Source: CALOFP01 sp942492635 (GTDB taxonomy: Bacteria > UBP6 > UBA1177 > CALOFP01). From it: a stretch of DNA of 64,000 bases. Numbering within the stretch: position 1 is the first letter of the stretch; each line of letters starts with the position of its first letter. A program made the position numbers and the translations under genes. The DNA lies in contig CALOFP010000002.1 in the NCBI GenBank assembly GCA_942492635.1, forward strand, positions 496,001-560,000, in the 5' to 3' direction. The notes below the pieces were generated by a model, which searched no databases, had not been told where the DNA came from, and was given only the letters and a program-made list of their open reading frames with translations. Below are positions 36,536 to 47,762 of this stretch, piece after piece.

Positions 36536-36656
36536 ACGAAGAGGCTGTTGACCTTTTCTTGTGGGAGGGGAAGGGTTAGCATACAGGTCTTTTCATTTGT
36601 GACCTCTAAGTAGACTCCAAAAGATGTCAAAGGCGCGCCGCAAGGCGCGCCTTTGC
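36536..36656 (+). ncRNA. Candidate sigma54-dependent small RNA
   Basis: About 120 bases between the predicted sigma54 start (near 36536) and a strong GC-rich hairpin (36629-36654). I found no open frame with a ribosome binding site; a 29-codon frame from ATG 36624 reads through the palindrome and has none. A purine-rich GGGAGGGGAAGGG lies in the middle and could be an anti-Shine-Dalgarno-like or Shine-Dalgarno-like segment. The RNA is inferred from promoter plus hairpin only. Confidence 0.5.
36629..36654 (+). terminator. Strong GC-rich hairpin with GCAA loop
   Basis: An 11-base-pair perfect stem (AAAGGCGCGCC / GGCGCGCCTTT) is closed by a GCAA tetraloop. The run after the stem is short (TTTGCTCTTT), so termination may be imperfect. 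It could also be a stable 3' end of the small RNA or work in both directions (AAA on one side, TTT on the other). Confidence 0.6.
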
Positions 36657-37088
36657 TCTTTGTGGTCAATCCCAAAATTTCAAAAAACAACAATCACAAC
36701 ATTTTTTGTTTAAATAAGAAAACAAAAACTAAAGTTTTTCCATCTTCATAAGACGTTTTACTTTTAGTTGGCATTATTCAATATCTTGAAAATACAAGAA
36801 TAAAAAGTTTTTTACTGGGACAGCGGTCCCAAAAGGTGGAATAATCACATCATGCCAGTAAAGGTAGTTTGTAAAGATCGCAAATGTATTTCACAACAAC
36901 GTTTTTTGATTCCTGAAGCCAAACATTTTTAATGAAAATTTGAATAATTTATTGACAAGATAATTAGTCAGTGTTGTTGGCGATGTGCACAATAACTGTG
37001 ATTTGTAAATATTTGTCAAGGTTTTAAATAATATGCCATGATTTTAAGTTAAGCGGTTTAGATAAATTCATCCAGTGGTTTGCGATAA

Positions 37089-37316
37089 ATTCCGGCAGGT
37101 TCCGGAAAACTGAAGGTTGCGGGAGATGGCAAATCGGCCTGTTTCAGCATTGGAGGAAACAGAGCGGGCAGAATTGTTACAGACAGTTCCTCTACTGATT
37201 TCGAAGAATATATGGCAACGGAAAATGTTTTCGAGAATGTTTACAAGTTCAGAAATTGCATTTACAGTGTGGAAAACGGCTACATTTTAATTAAGAAGTA
37301 CGAACTCAAAGAGTAG
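37089..37316 (+). pseudogene. C-terminal gene remnant
   Basis: A 75-codon frame directly preceded by an in-frame TAA, with no ATG, GTG or TTG plus ribosome binding site at its beginning. It reads like the end of a beta-rich surface protein (GGNRAGRIVTDSSSTDFEEY, VYKFRNCIYSVENGYILIKK) and stops at TAG. The surrounding 700 bases are AT-rich non-coding. I infer a 5'-deleted gene; the original family is not identifiable. Confidence 0.45.
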
Positions 37317-37345
37317 TAAATGAATAACTTTTCAAAGGACATGAC

Positions 37346-38809
37346 ATGAAATATCTTTTTCCGCTATTTTCAGCATTAGTATTTCTTGTGTCCTGCAATT
37401 CCGAGGGGAGGAAATCTACCTCCCCTTCGGTTTCAGGACAGAAAGATGATAACATTTCGGATATAGATAACAATGAAGATCCGGATGAAGACATTGAGAC
37501 GGTAGATTCCGATGTCGATTATGATTCTCTCGATTGCCCTCCGCTGGATGAAGCACCGTTTCCTTACATTGATAAGAACGGACGGAAACACTTCTGCAGA
37601 AAATGTGATAAGCCGAAAGATTGGGATCCACAATGTGTACTCAACCTTACCAAAAACATCAACAAGATGCTTTATGAAAAATTTCCGGATAAAGAGTGTT
37701 ACCCCTATCCCTGTGATTTGGAGGATAAAAACAGGCCCTTGACTGCAGAAAAAGATCCTGAATGGAAAGATGTTCTCTCTCCATGTGATAAAGCGATAAC
37801 GGGATTCGGCATGAATGGATATGCCTTCTTTCCGAAGACATTTTTGAGTAATGGGAAAGTAGGGATTTTCCTTAGCCAGGGACTTGATCCTGAAGGAAAA
37901 GATTTCAAAATGGTAGAATATGATATTTTAAAGAACAAGTACTACGCAGTATCAAGGTGTGGAACAGAAGCTGGTTATGGCTATGAGAGATTCATTTTTT
38001 ATGTTGGCAATGCTATCGATTACAGGACATATGTTATTTCAGCCTCGGGTAAAAACGGCAAATATCATTTCGAAATGATCTATACGGATGATGATAACCA
38101 GGTATCTTTCATCAATCCTCCAGCCGTAGGGAAAAACTGGGTTGTGCTCAGCATCGATCATATAAAGGAAAAGAAAAAAGAGACTATTTACGCCCGGGTC
38201 GGAGAGTGGAAATGGAAACCCATAGGAGACGGAAACTTTGATAAAAGTTACATCATCGGGGATACTTTCTACTTCCACGACAGGTTAATCAGCTACGCCT
38301 GTGATCTATCAAAAGGTCCGACGATCCCATCAGAACATTGCAGACAGATCAACAGACCCAATGAAAAGGGAGGTCGACCGACGCCAGACCTTGATAATCC
38401 GCACCGAATCATATACGCCGCTGGAGAATACGGTACCAGTCTTGTGGAAGTGGATATCTCAGGAAAGGAGAACAAGTATAAGGATCTTTACATAAAGCCT
38501 GATAATGAAGCCAGAAAATACTACCCGGATCAGCTCAGAGGGAACCTTCTTGTCTACACTGAAAGCCGTACAAAAAGTGCGGGAGCTGCAGATCTACGCA
38601 TATGCTTTTACAGAACGGATTTGGCTGAAAAATTTTGTACCGTAATAGAAGAAAACTACCCTTATCCGACAGTTATCCAATCATACCCTTCACTCGAAGG
38701 TTATAACCTGGTATTTCAGCAGGGAAGGGCCCATTCGATATTGAGAGACATGAAATGCTACTGCAAGCTTTACCAGGAGTCGTGTCCGTTTGATGAGCTT
38801 CGGGATTGA
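37346..38809 (+). CDS. Lipoprotein with Cys-rich N-terminus and propeller-like body
   Basis: A 487-residue protein with lipobox Cys in FLVSC (C17), then an Asp-rich linker to about 70, a short Cys-rich part (CRKCDKPKDWDPQCVLN), and a body with repeated short beta units (KVGIFLSQGLD, NWVVLSIDHI, GNLLVYTESR, YNLVFQQGRA) that suggest a beta-propeller. A small Cys-rich C-terminus (CYCKLYQESCPF) follows. I know no named family. Its position just after the gene remnant at 37089-37316 suggests both belonged to a cluster of similar surface proteins. It is probably monocistronic. Confidence 0.75.
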   Translation: MKYLFPLFSALVFLVSCNSEGRKSTSPSVSGQKDDNISDIDNNEDPDEDIETVDSDVDYDSLDCPPLDEAPFPYIDKNGRKHFCRKCDKPKDWDPQCVLNLTKNINKMLYEKFPDKECYPYPCDLEDKNRPLTAEKDPEWKDVLSPCDKAITGFGMNGYAFFPKTFLSNGKVGIFLSQGLDPEGKDFKMVEYDILKNKYYAVSRCGTEAGYGYERFIFYVGNAIDYRTYVISASGKNGKYHFEMIYTDDDNQVSFINPPAVGKNWVVLSIDHIKEKKKETIYARVGEWKWKPIGDGNFDKSYIIGDTFYFHDRLISYACDLSKGPTIPSEHCRQINRPNEKGGRPTPDLDNPHRIIYAAGEYGTSLVEVDISGKENKYKDLYIKPDNEARKYYPDQLRGNLLVYTESRTKSAGAADLRICFYRTDLAEKFCTVIEENYPYPTVIQSYPSLEGYNLVFQQGRAHSILRDMKCYCKLYQESCPFDELRD

Positions 38810-38934
38810 AAAGTTAAGTTCAAAAGTATTCAAATTAAGAAATCCAATCAATTACAACTAATACGAACTGGAGAATTTGGTTCTCAATCTGAACTACTGT
38901 GTTAATTTGCTGAAAAATTTATGGAAATCAGGTT

Positions 38935-40071
38935 TTAAATTGTGAAGAAAAGTGAGATGAGAAGGTATATGTAGTGGGCACTTACTCCGGCTACCAGTCC
39001 TCCGATTGTGTGTGATATGAGAGCTTTGGATGTGAGTTCCCTGTAGTTGAGAGCGTCGAGCATGGCGGTGTGGGTGGAGAGGTATCCGCTCCAGCACATT
39101 CCCATCGCTGTGAATACCGCTATGACGTTTCCGTCGATGATTCCTTTTGCGATGAACGCCTTTACAAGTGAAAGTGCGGCTCCGACGGCTCCGAGTGCTG
39201 TAATGGGGAATGCTATGAGTTCGGGTGACTCGAATCCGAAAAGCGCTTTGAAGAGCCAGTCGACGTGTCCTGCGAGGTAGGGAAGTACCGGGACACCTTC
39301 GTATGCAAGTCCCTGATACCCGACTGATGGATCGTGGGGACCGAATGTTACTAGCATGATGAATGAGCTGATTATGAGAACGCCGGGGATAATTGCGAGT
39401 CCGAGGCTCACACCCTGTTTTCCTCCGTCCAGAATGGCATTGAGGAATCTGAGGAACAACGATCCTTCACTTTTGAATGAGATGGCGTCCTCATCTCCGT
39501 CGGCTGTGAGATCCTTCTTTTTCGCAACTTTTCCCTTGATGAGTTTCTGCATTACTCGTGTCGAAACGGCGGCTCCGATTATGGCTCCGAAGAATCCTAC
39601 AAGGGCTGCTCCGAAGTAGCCGTTTCCGGTCATGAACGTGATTACGATGAGTCCCATTCCGAAGGCTGTTCCGAAGTTGGTAAGCGAGATGAGTTCGTGT
39701 TTCTTGAAGTACTCGCTGAAGTTCCTGTCGTTTGCGAGGCTGATGATCGCGGGATTATCGGAAAAGAATGTCATGAGGGCACCGAGTGACGCAACTCCGG
39801 GAAGGCCGAAAATCGGGCGCATGAACGGTGCAAGGATGGATTCCAGAAGTCTGACGACTCCGAACTCTATGAGAAGCTTGCCGAGCGCTCCTGCCAGAAC
39901 CGTTATTCCCATAATGTAAAAAACAGTGTTCATCAAAAGGTCGTGGGCTGTTTTCATCAGCGTATTCAGCATGTTTGAAACACCCATGTGATGGCCGATG
40001 CCACCGAAAATGCCAAAGAAAACGATGAGAAAAACCACCGCTTCTATTCTCCGTCTCCCCAAATTTTCCAT
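38935..40071 (-). CDS. Multi-pass membrane protein, nucleoside-recognition (Gate) domain type
   Basis: A 378-residue inner-membrane protein with about nine helices. Two similar halves carry the Gate-domain style (GALMTFFSDNPAIISLANDR; TNFGTAFGMGLIVITF), as in spore-maturation SpmA/SpmB-like and YjiH/YjiG-like proteins. GGAG lies before the ATG at 40071. A consensus promoter stands 35 bases upstream (40106-40133), so it is transcribed alone. Such proteins are thought to move small molecules or ions; substrate unknown. The long cytoplasmic loop near residue 180-205 is Lys- and Asp-rich. Confidence 0.8.
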   Translation of the reverse strand: MENLGRRRIEAVVFLIVFFGIFGGIGHHMGVSNMLNTLMKTAHDLLMNTVFYIMGITVLAGALGKLLIEFGVVRLLESILAPFMRPIFGLPGVASLGALMTFFSDNPAIISLANDRNFSEYFKKHELISLTNFGTAFGMGLIVITFMTGNGYFGAALVGFFGAIIGAAVSTRVMQKLIKGKVAKKKDLTADGDEDAISFKSEGSLFLRFLNAILDGGKQGVSLGLAIIPGVLIISSFIMLVTFGPHDPSVGYQGLAYEGVPVLPYLAGHVDWLFKALFGFESPELIAFPITALGAVGAALSLVKAFIAKGIIDGNVIAVFTAMGMCWSGYLSTHTAMLDALNYRELTSKALISHTIGGLVAGVSAHYIYLLISLFFTI

Positions 40072-40105
40072 AGAATTTCTCCGAAAATAACAAGATTTCG
40101 ACGCA

Positions 40106-40133
40106 AGTATAGATTTCAGGAAAACTTTGTCAA
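40106..40133 (-). promoter_or_regulatory. Sigma70 promoter of the membrane protein gene
   Basis: On the minus strand, TTGACA (40133-40128) and TATACT (40111-40106) are 16 bases apart, a near-consensus promoter. Confidence 0.7.
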
Positions 40134-40247
40134 GTAGAATTTCAAGCCGTTGAATTGTCCCGGGAAAAATTTTTGTAAAACCTATCTAATTGTGATATGT
40201 TAAGTTAACGTTGCGGTTTCACATTTTTTATTATAGGAGATAGGAAG

Positions 40248-41675
40248 ATGAAAAAGACATTTGTTTCTATTTTAGTAATCGTTGGAGTCTTCGGTCTCTC
40301 CTGCAGCGAGGGTGGCAAGAGCGCCATGCAGCGCAAGATGGAGGAGACGGCGAAATTGAAAGAAAAGCACGACAAGGTAAAGGATGAGAAGATAAAAAGT
40401 CGCTACGACAAGGGTAGCGGCCTTGAAGGCGAGAAGAAACTGCCTGAGATTATCGAGGCTGTAAAGGCAGGAGACAATGCAAAGGTGGAAAAGATGCTCG
40501 GAGCGGGAACCAGTGTCAACACTGCCGATGAGCAGGGAAAAAACCTCCTCATGTACGCTGTGGATTCCGGCAAGCAGGATCTGGTAAGAATGCTCATCGA
40601 AAAGGGTGCCGACGTAAATGCGAAGAGGGCCGACGGATCAACTGCTCTTTTCTCTGCACTCAGAAAAAAACAGAAGGATACGGTTGCTCTCCTTGCTGAA
40701 AAGGGAGCCGACTTCAAGGTGGTCGACAATTTCGGAAGAACAACCTTGATGGCCGCAGCCCAGGGCGGAGATGTGGAAATGGTAAAGGATGTTCTCAAAC
40801 GCGAAATCGATATCAATATGCAGGACAAGTACGGAAAAACCGCTCTTGTTTTTGCTCTCAAGGCTGAAAACAGGGACGTTGCAAGGTTTCTCATCGATCA
40901 GAATATTGAGGTGAATACGGAGGAAAAGAGCAGAAAGACACCTCTCTTCTACGCAGTAGAGAAGGGTTTTGGGGATATTGTAGACGTCCTTATAAAAAAG
41001 AAGGTTCCTGTGCTCGTTGAAGAGATCATCAAGTACAAGGAGTTCGAAGTCGATCCCAAGACAAAGGAAGAGGTTGAGGTAGAGAAGGAACGCAAGGAGA
41101 TGGTGACAGCCTACGACAACAAGCGGATCAATCTTCTCATGTACGCTGCAAAGGGCGGATATGTCGAGATAATGAAGGCACTTGTGAAAAACGGTGCGAA
41201 AATAGAGGAAACAGACGGGAAATTCCTTAGAAATCCTCTCTTCTACGTCGTCGATCAGCCTAAGGGCGATGAGAAAAAGGAGAAGAGACTTGCGGCGACA
41301 GCTGCTTACCTCATCGATATGGGAAAGGAGAAGATCGAAAAATTCGTAGCTGTTCCCTGGAAGAAAGATAAGGAGGGAAAGCCTGTTGAAGAAAAGAAGA
41401 TGGTTCAGAAGATATCCATAGACGAATTCGATTATGAAGGTTGGACACCGTTCACTCTCGCCTCGTTCCACGGTCACCTTGACGTGATCAAGGTTCTTGT
41501 TGACAAGGGCGTTCTCATAGACAAGAAGGATAGGAAAAACGGACTTACCGCCCTTCTGTATGCTCGAGGCCACAAACACAAGGATGTTGAGGCCTATCTC
41601 AAAAAACTCGGTGCCAAAGAGGGCATCAAGCACAATGCAGAGGAAGAGGCCCAAAAGAAAGGTTTGAAAAATTAG
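40248..41675 (+). CDS. Ankyrin-repeat lipoprotein
   Basis: A 475-residue lipoprotein with lipobox Cys in GLSC (C19), a charged helical linker (MQRKMEETAKLKEKHDKVKD), and then about eight ankyrin repeats from residue 65 to 465, several with the canonical GxTxLxxAxxxG core (GKNLLMYAVDSGKQDLVRML, RTTLMAAAQGGDVEMV, TPFTLASFHGHLDVIKVLVD). Two insertions rich in Lys and Glu break the array. Ankyrin arrays bind other proteins; here the location is the periplasm or surface. GGAG precedes the ATG. The next lipoprotein gene starts nine bases after its stop, so both form an operon. No partner is evident. Confidence 0.9.
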   Translation: MKKTFVSILVIVGVFGLSCSEGGKSAMQRKMEETAKLKEKHDKVKDEKIKSRYDKGSGLEGEKKLPEIIEAVKAGDNAKVEKMLGAGTSVNTADEQGKNLLMYAVDSGKQDLVRMLIEKGADVNAKRADGSTALFSALRKKQKDTVALLAEKGADFKVVDNFGRTTLMAAAQGGDVEMVKDVLKREIDINMQDKYGKTALVFALKAENRDVARFLIDQNIEVNTEEKSRKTPLFYAVEKGFGDIVDVLIKKKVPVLVEEIIKYKEFEVDPKTKEEVEVEKERKEMVTAYDNKRINLLMYAAKGGYVEIMKALVKNGAKIEETDGKFLRNPLFYVVDQPKGDEKKEKRLAATAAYLIDMGKEKIEKFVAVPWKKDKEGKPVEEKKMVQKISIDEFDYEGWTPFTLASFHGHLDVIKVLVDKGVLIDKKDRKNGLTALLYARGHKHKDVEAYLKKLGAKEGIKHNAEEEAQKKGLKN

Positions 41676-41684
41676 GAGGCTGAT

Positions 41685-42647
41685 ATGAGGTTTTTAGCTG
41701 TTTTTTTCCTTGCGCTATTGATAATTTCCGCCTGTGACGACGGAAATAAAAAGAAAAAAAGCCCTTACGAAACAAACGCTCAAGCTGATCAGGATACTGA
41801 GGTAACCGGGGATGAGGATCAGGCTGCAGATCCGGGAAACGGTTCGGTAGATGAAAAGCAGGACGGAGACAAGGATGATGGCGGAGATTCGGGAGATTCC
41901 GACGACTCGGGAAATTCAGACAGTAACGATAACGATCCCGTTGAGAATCCCGACAATACACAGGTTAACGACAGTGAGAACAACACGGATAATCGTTGTG
42001 TGACTAATGACAATTGTGATCCGGATCAGTTCTGTAAAAAAGATCACTACTCATGCGGTAATGAGACCTTCGGAACCTGTGAAGCCATTCCGGAGCTTTC
42101 CGAATGTTCCCAGGAACAGAAAAATGTTTGTGGCTGCGACGGGAACGACTACAAGAACGAATGTGCCGCCAACGCCTCAGGAGTAAGTGTAAACTACGAA
42201 GGAATCTGCGGAGAGATAAAAACCACCGAAGTTGCCTATCATTACAACAAGATCGATTCCATCCTCGATGGGAAGGTCACCGTTTATGACGAAAACAGCA
42301 AGCATGTCTTTGATTTTGCAAAAAAACCTGAAGAGAAGGGACTTATCGGTATTTATCTGAGCCTAAAGGTTGTGATTGAAAAAAGCGACACGCCCTTTGA
42401 AAAAGAGTGGATCGAAATAGCGATGCAGGTGTTCCCTCTGACGGATAAATATCCCATGGAAATCGATCTCAACAAGACAATACCTCCGACATGGACCATG
42501 CAGTGGTTCCAGCTGCTGGATGAAGAGACAGGTCCGGAAGTTGTCGGAAAATTCGAAGGCAAGTTGAAAGTCGAAGAGTTCAGCAAGGCCGAAAGCGATG
42601 AACCCAGACTCACGATGAACGGAAAGGGACTCATCCTCAAGAAGTAG
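41685..42647 (+). CDS. Lipoprotein with Kazal-like protease-inhibitor domain
   Basis: A 320-residue protein with lipobox Cys in IISAC (C17) followed by DDGN, then a long Asp/Gly/Asn-rich linker to about 100. A Cys-rich stretch (CVTNDNCDPDQFCKK) precedes a Kazal-type motif at about 148-176 (CGCDGNDYKNECAANASGVS), the fold of many serine-protease inhibitors. The C-terminal 140 residues are a beta-rich domain of unknown family. It is co-transcribed with the ankyrin lipoprotein. Two trypsin-type proteases are encoded 1-5 kb downstream, so protection of the cell from its own proteases is a reasonable inference. The Kazal core also occurs in non-inhibitory proteins. Confidence 0.82.
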   Translation: MRFLAVFFLALLIISACDDGNKKKKSPYETNAQADQDTEVTGDEDQAADPGNGSVDEKQDGDKDDGGDSGDSDDSGNSDSNDNDPVENPDNTQVNDSENNTDNRCVTNDNCDPDQFCKKDHYSCGNETFGTCEAIPELSECSQEQKNVCGCDGNDYKNECAANASGVSVNYEGICGEIKTTEVAYHYNKIDSILDGKVTVYDENSKHVFDFAKKPEEKGLIGIYLSLKVVIEKSDTPFEKEWIEIAMQVFPLTDKYPMEIDLNKTIPPTWTMQWFQLLDEETGPEVVGKFEGKLKVEEFSKAESDEPRLTMNGKGLILKK

Positions 42648-42938
42648 TCGGTATTCTTCATTTTGTCAAAAATCTTAACAAAAACAAATCGCTATTAATC
42701 TATTTTTCCTGTTGATATCTTTTCCGCAGCCTGTTACGCTTTTAACCGTTATCATGTTTGAAATATTAAGATAAGTTGAGATATACCTTTTTGTAACTGC
42801 AAACTTCAAAATAAGAAATCTTTTGCTTTTTACATCTGTTATATTTACCTGAAATTTTTTAATTATACATTTTTCGCTTGATTTTTAGGATAGTTTTGGA
42901 ATAATGACAGCGGGAATGATACGTATTTGGGAGGGAAA

Positions 42939-43562
42939 ATGAACTATATCGAATTGCTCGGGTATCTTGCCTCTATTCTTGTCGCTATTTCACTGATGAT
43001 GAGCAACATCGTTAAGCTCCGTATAATAAATATGATAGGAGCTCTTGCTTTTGCTATGTACGGTCTTGTAATTAACGCCTATCCCGTAGCTTTTGTTAAC
43101 GGTTGGATCTTTTTCGTTAATATATTCTATCTTGTACGGATGTACAAAAGCAGAAGTTATTTCGACTTCATTCATATCGCCGATAGAGAAAACCATTACC
43201 TCAGAAAGTTTCTGGCGTACCATAAAGAAGATGTCGACGACATTTATCCATTATTTGATCTTGATAAAGTTGCAAATCCTACAGTTCTCTTCATCACAAG
43301 AAATATGTTGCCGGTCGGTCTTTTTATTTACAGGAAAAATTCGGAAGATGAACTTGAGATTGTGTTCGACTATGTGATTCCCGAGTACAGGGATCTTGAA
43401 AATGCTCACTTTCTCTATTCCCATGGAATGAAGAATCTGAATCTTTCAGAATGCAAAAGATACGTAACCAGAACACTGCATCAGGGGCATCGTAGTTATT
43501 TTAAAAAGCTTGGATTTGTTCCCGATGAAAATGATCGTGAGCTTCTTATTAAGAATCTGTAG
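42939..43562 (+). CDS. YgjV-like membrane protein fused to GNAT-like domain
   Basis: A 207-residue protein. ATG 42939 is used because GGGAGGG stands just before it. The first 75 residues are three or four membrane helices (YLASILVAISLMMSNIVKLR, ALAFAMYGLVINAYPVAFVN) typical of the YgjV family. Residues about 85-207 are cytoplasmic and look like a degenerate acetyltransferase domain (FDYVIPEYRDLENAHFLYSH, HQGHRSYFKKLGFV, the last like the GNAT motif A/B end). Function unknown. It converges with the first trypsin gene, with only six bases between their stops. Confidence 0.75.
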   Translation: MNYIELLGYLASILVAISLMMSNIVKLRIINMIGALAFAMYGLVINAYPVAFVNGWIFFVNIFYLVRMYKSRSYFDFIHIADRENHYLRKFLAYHKEDVDDIYPLFDLDKVANPTVLFITRNMLPVGLFIYRKNSEDELEIVFDYVIPEYRDLENAHFLYSHGMKNLNLSECKRYVTRTLHQGHRSYFKKLGFVPDENDRELLIKNL

Positions 43563-43568
43563 AATCTA

Positions 43569-44717
43569 CTAGAAAATAGTAAGGGAGCAACCAGAAGAGC
43601 GCGTTTTCTTTATGGACGGGTTTTCTTCCTCATTTTCAACGGAATTCACATCGTCATCACTCTCTTCAATATCGTTTTTTTCTGCGTTGCCTTCCTCATC
43701 TGCATTTTCGGTATCGTTCGAATTTTCCTCGTCACCCTTGTCTAAAGGGTTGTCGGCATCAACAGTGTTCGGAGGATCCTCCAGATCTGTCGCTCCTTCT
43801 GTTCCGTCTGTATCGCTTATCTCTTCCGCGTCTACGGCAAAATCGGTGTCGTCTACTTCGTCGGTATCATTGGTATCGTCCGGATCGCCCGTGTCGAGAG
43901 GAAAGGTAACTCCTGTTTTTTCCTCAATCCATTCGATGTACTTCGAAACTTCGGTATAGACGCCGTACATTTCTGGCAGCGCGCATCCTTCGCCCCAACT
44001 CACAATTCCTGCCTGATAGTAGGTTCCGTTTGCCTCAACGACAAGAGGACCGCCGCTGTCTCCCTGACATGAGTCTTTTCCGCCTTCCTCGTAGCCTGCG
44101 CATATGTTTGTGTCCAGAATATTTTTTTTACCGTAGCTCTCCATGCAATCCTCGTCCGAAACAATGGGAACCATAACTTCCCGGAGAGATGTGTGCACAT
44201 CGTAGTCATCCTCTGATGTTGCTCCCCAGCCCATCACCTTTGCATTCTGTCCGACAGGCGTAAGGTTCGGCGCATCAGAAGGAAGAACAAGATTAACAGG
44301 TTTCAGGTTCGAAGGTGTTGTCAATTTGAGAAGAGCGATGTCGTTGTAATCTCTTTTTCTGTCGTACTCTTCATGAATGAAGAACTCGACGACAGTGTGT
44401 TTCTCGCCTCCAGATCCATTATATCTGTTTCTTCCTATGGTGAGTCTCATGTCTTCAGGACGCATGAGACCGTTTTCGAACAGGCAGTGGGCAGCAGTGA
44501 GGACCCACCCCTCTTCGATTAGGGCTCCTCCGCAGAACTGTACTTCGGTATCTCCCCACTTCAACTCCATTAATGCCGTCATCCAGGGATAGGTTTCCGT
44601 TGACTGTTCTCCGCCGACAATTCTGGTTGAAAGAGTTTGATTTTCCAGCTCTTTTCCTTTGGCCCACAGTGATATAGAGGCGACGATAAAGGCTGCAAGT
44701 ACCAATGAGTTTTTCAT
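43569..44717 (-). CDS. Secreted trypsin-like serine protease with C-terminal GCSLTIF tag
   Basis: A 382-residue exported S1 protease. It has a signal peptide (MKNSLVLAAFIVASISLWA) without lipobox, a short propeptide and an activation site R32-IVGG. The catalytic triad is H77 (LTAAHC), D126 (NDIALL) and S221 (GDSGGP). D215, six residues before the Ser, is the trypsin pocket Asp, so cleavage after Arg or Lys is expected. After about residue 275 comes a 100-residue Asp/Glu-rich linker, and the protein ends SSGCSLTIF. The same end is found on the protease at 45203-47248 and the deiminase at 58309-59871. GGAGG precedes the ATG and a consensus promoter lies upstream. Likely an extracellular or surface protease; autoactivation is possible because the propeptide ends in Arg. 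Confidence 0.93.
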   Translation of the reverse strand: MKNSLVLAAFIVASISLWAKGKELENQTLSTRIVGGEQSTETYPWMTALMELKWGDTEVQFCGGALIEEGWVLTAAHCLFENGLMRPEDMRLTIGRNRYNGSGGEKHTVVEFFIHEEYDRKRDYNDIALLKLTTPSNLKPVNLVLPSDAPNLTPVGQNAKVMGWGATSEDDYDVHTSLREVMVPIVSDEDCMESYGKKNILDTNICAGYEEGGKDSCQGDSGGPLVVEANGTYYQAGIVSWGEGCALPEMYGVYTEVSKYIEWIEEKTGVTFPLDTGDPDDTNDTDEVDDTDFAVDAEEISDTDGTEGATDLEDPPNTVDADNPLDKGDEENSNDTENADEEGNAEKNDIEESDDDVNSVENEEENPSIKKTRSSGCSLTIF

Positions 44718-44756
44718 GGAACCTCCAAAAATAAAAATTTTAGCATGACCATGAGA

Positions 44757-44784
44757 ATTCTAATATGATTAATCCTTATGTCAA
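44757..44784 (-). promoter_or_regulatory. Sigma70 promoter of trypsin gene 1
   Basis: On the minus strand, TTGACA (44784-44779) and TAGAAT (44762-44757) are separated by 16 bases, 40 bases before the ATG. The layout matches the promoter of the second trypsin gene. Confidence 0.7.
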
Positions 44785-45202
44785 ATTCATTTTATAATCA
44801 GTTTTAGTAAAATAAGTTACAGTATATATTTGTGATTCCATAATTATAATAAATAATAAAGACAATGTGTAAATATTTTTGATTGTTTGCTATGAATATA
44901 TGAGGCGAATTAGTTGTTGGAATAGATCATAGGGTAACAATTTAGATTAAATGGTAGTTGGATTTGTCTCAAGCAAAAAAATCTCGTCTCGACAGCCGTT
45001 ATTCGGGTATTGATATTTTATTTTTAGAAAAATCAGCGGTCACCATGGCTTGATATTTTTTTACTAGACAATTTGATGACTGAAATAGTCAAGATATCTT
45101 TGTCATATTGAATGCAGTGTCTGATCAGTATTGGAAAAAAGTTTTACAGGCTACTGAAATGTACGAACCTTTTAAGCAAGTTCCGATTAGTAGTTAATCA
45201 GT
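44785..45202. other. AT-rich intergenic region
   Basis: A 418-base stretch between the two trypsin genes. I see no gene, strong hairpin or repeat. It must hold the end of the second trypsin transcript, but no clear terminator is visible. Confidence 0.4.
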
Positions 45203-47248
<2,046 letters not shown>

Positions 47249-47284
47249 GTGACCTCCAAAAAATGTTTTGACCCAACGATAAGA

Positions 47285-47312
47285 ATTTTAATGTGGAAAA
47301 TTCGCTTGTCAA
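47285..47312 (-). promoter_or_regulatory. Sigma70 promoter of trypsin gene 2
   Basis: On the minus strand, TTGACA (47312-47307) and TAAAAT (47290-47285) are separated by 16 bases, 37 bases before the ATG. Confidence 0.7.
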
Positions 47313-47704
47313 ATCATGTTTGGCAAAAAAGAAGTCTAAAGTTGATAAAATTGATACATGTGGATGAGAAAGTATATTTGATAATTTAAATTAAATAAAA
47401 TGGAAAATATTTTTATGGCAAGAGAAAACAGTGGGTTGGCTTGAGATGCTTCGACTGAAAGTTTTTTGTTGTAAAAATTTGATTTTTATGCCGGATTTTT
47501 GGAGTTTGTGCGAACGGATCAAATGCTGAAAGTTAAAATCATACTATAGGTTAAGGTTTCTTGTGCGTTGGAAATAGTAATTTGGATACCTTATCAGATT
47601 GCCATTCTCCGGCATTTTATTCAAGACAGCAATCAGCTTTCGATTTAGAGTTTAAGGAGATAGGAATTGACGAGTAACATGGAGCGTCATTTGAGCTTGC
47701 AAGA
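47313..47704. other. AT-rich intergenic region
   Basis: Nearly 400 bases with no convincing gene or structure. A GGAGATAGGA near 47657 on the plus strand precedes a TTG frame that runs antisense into porB; I regard it as chance. Confidence 0.4.
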
Positions 47705-47731
47705 ACAAAAAAGGCGGGCCGAAGCCCGCCT
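47705..47731 (-). terminator. Rho-independent terminator of the por operon
   Basis: Read on the minus strand, GGCGGGC / GCCCGCC with a TTCG loop is followed by a run of T residues. It lies about 30 bases after the porB stop codon. Confidence 0.85.
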
Positions 47732-47762
47732 GAACGTGTGTGGGAATCAATTATCCGCAGAG

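Noticed and set aside
36624..36713. A 29-codon frame beginning at ATG 36624
   Set aside because: It reads through the GC-rich hairpin, has no ribosome binding site and its Arg/Ala-rich part is just the palindrome.
40638..41654. 338-codon minus-strand frame opposite the ankyrin lipoprotein
   Set aside because: Periodic Leu/Phe-rich composition results from the antisense of ankyrin repeats; no start signal.
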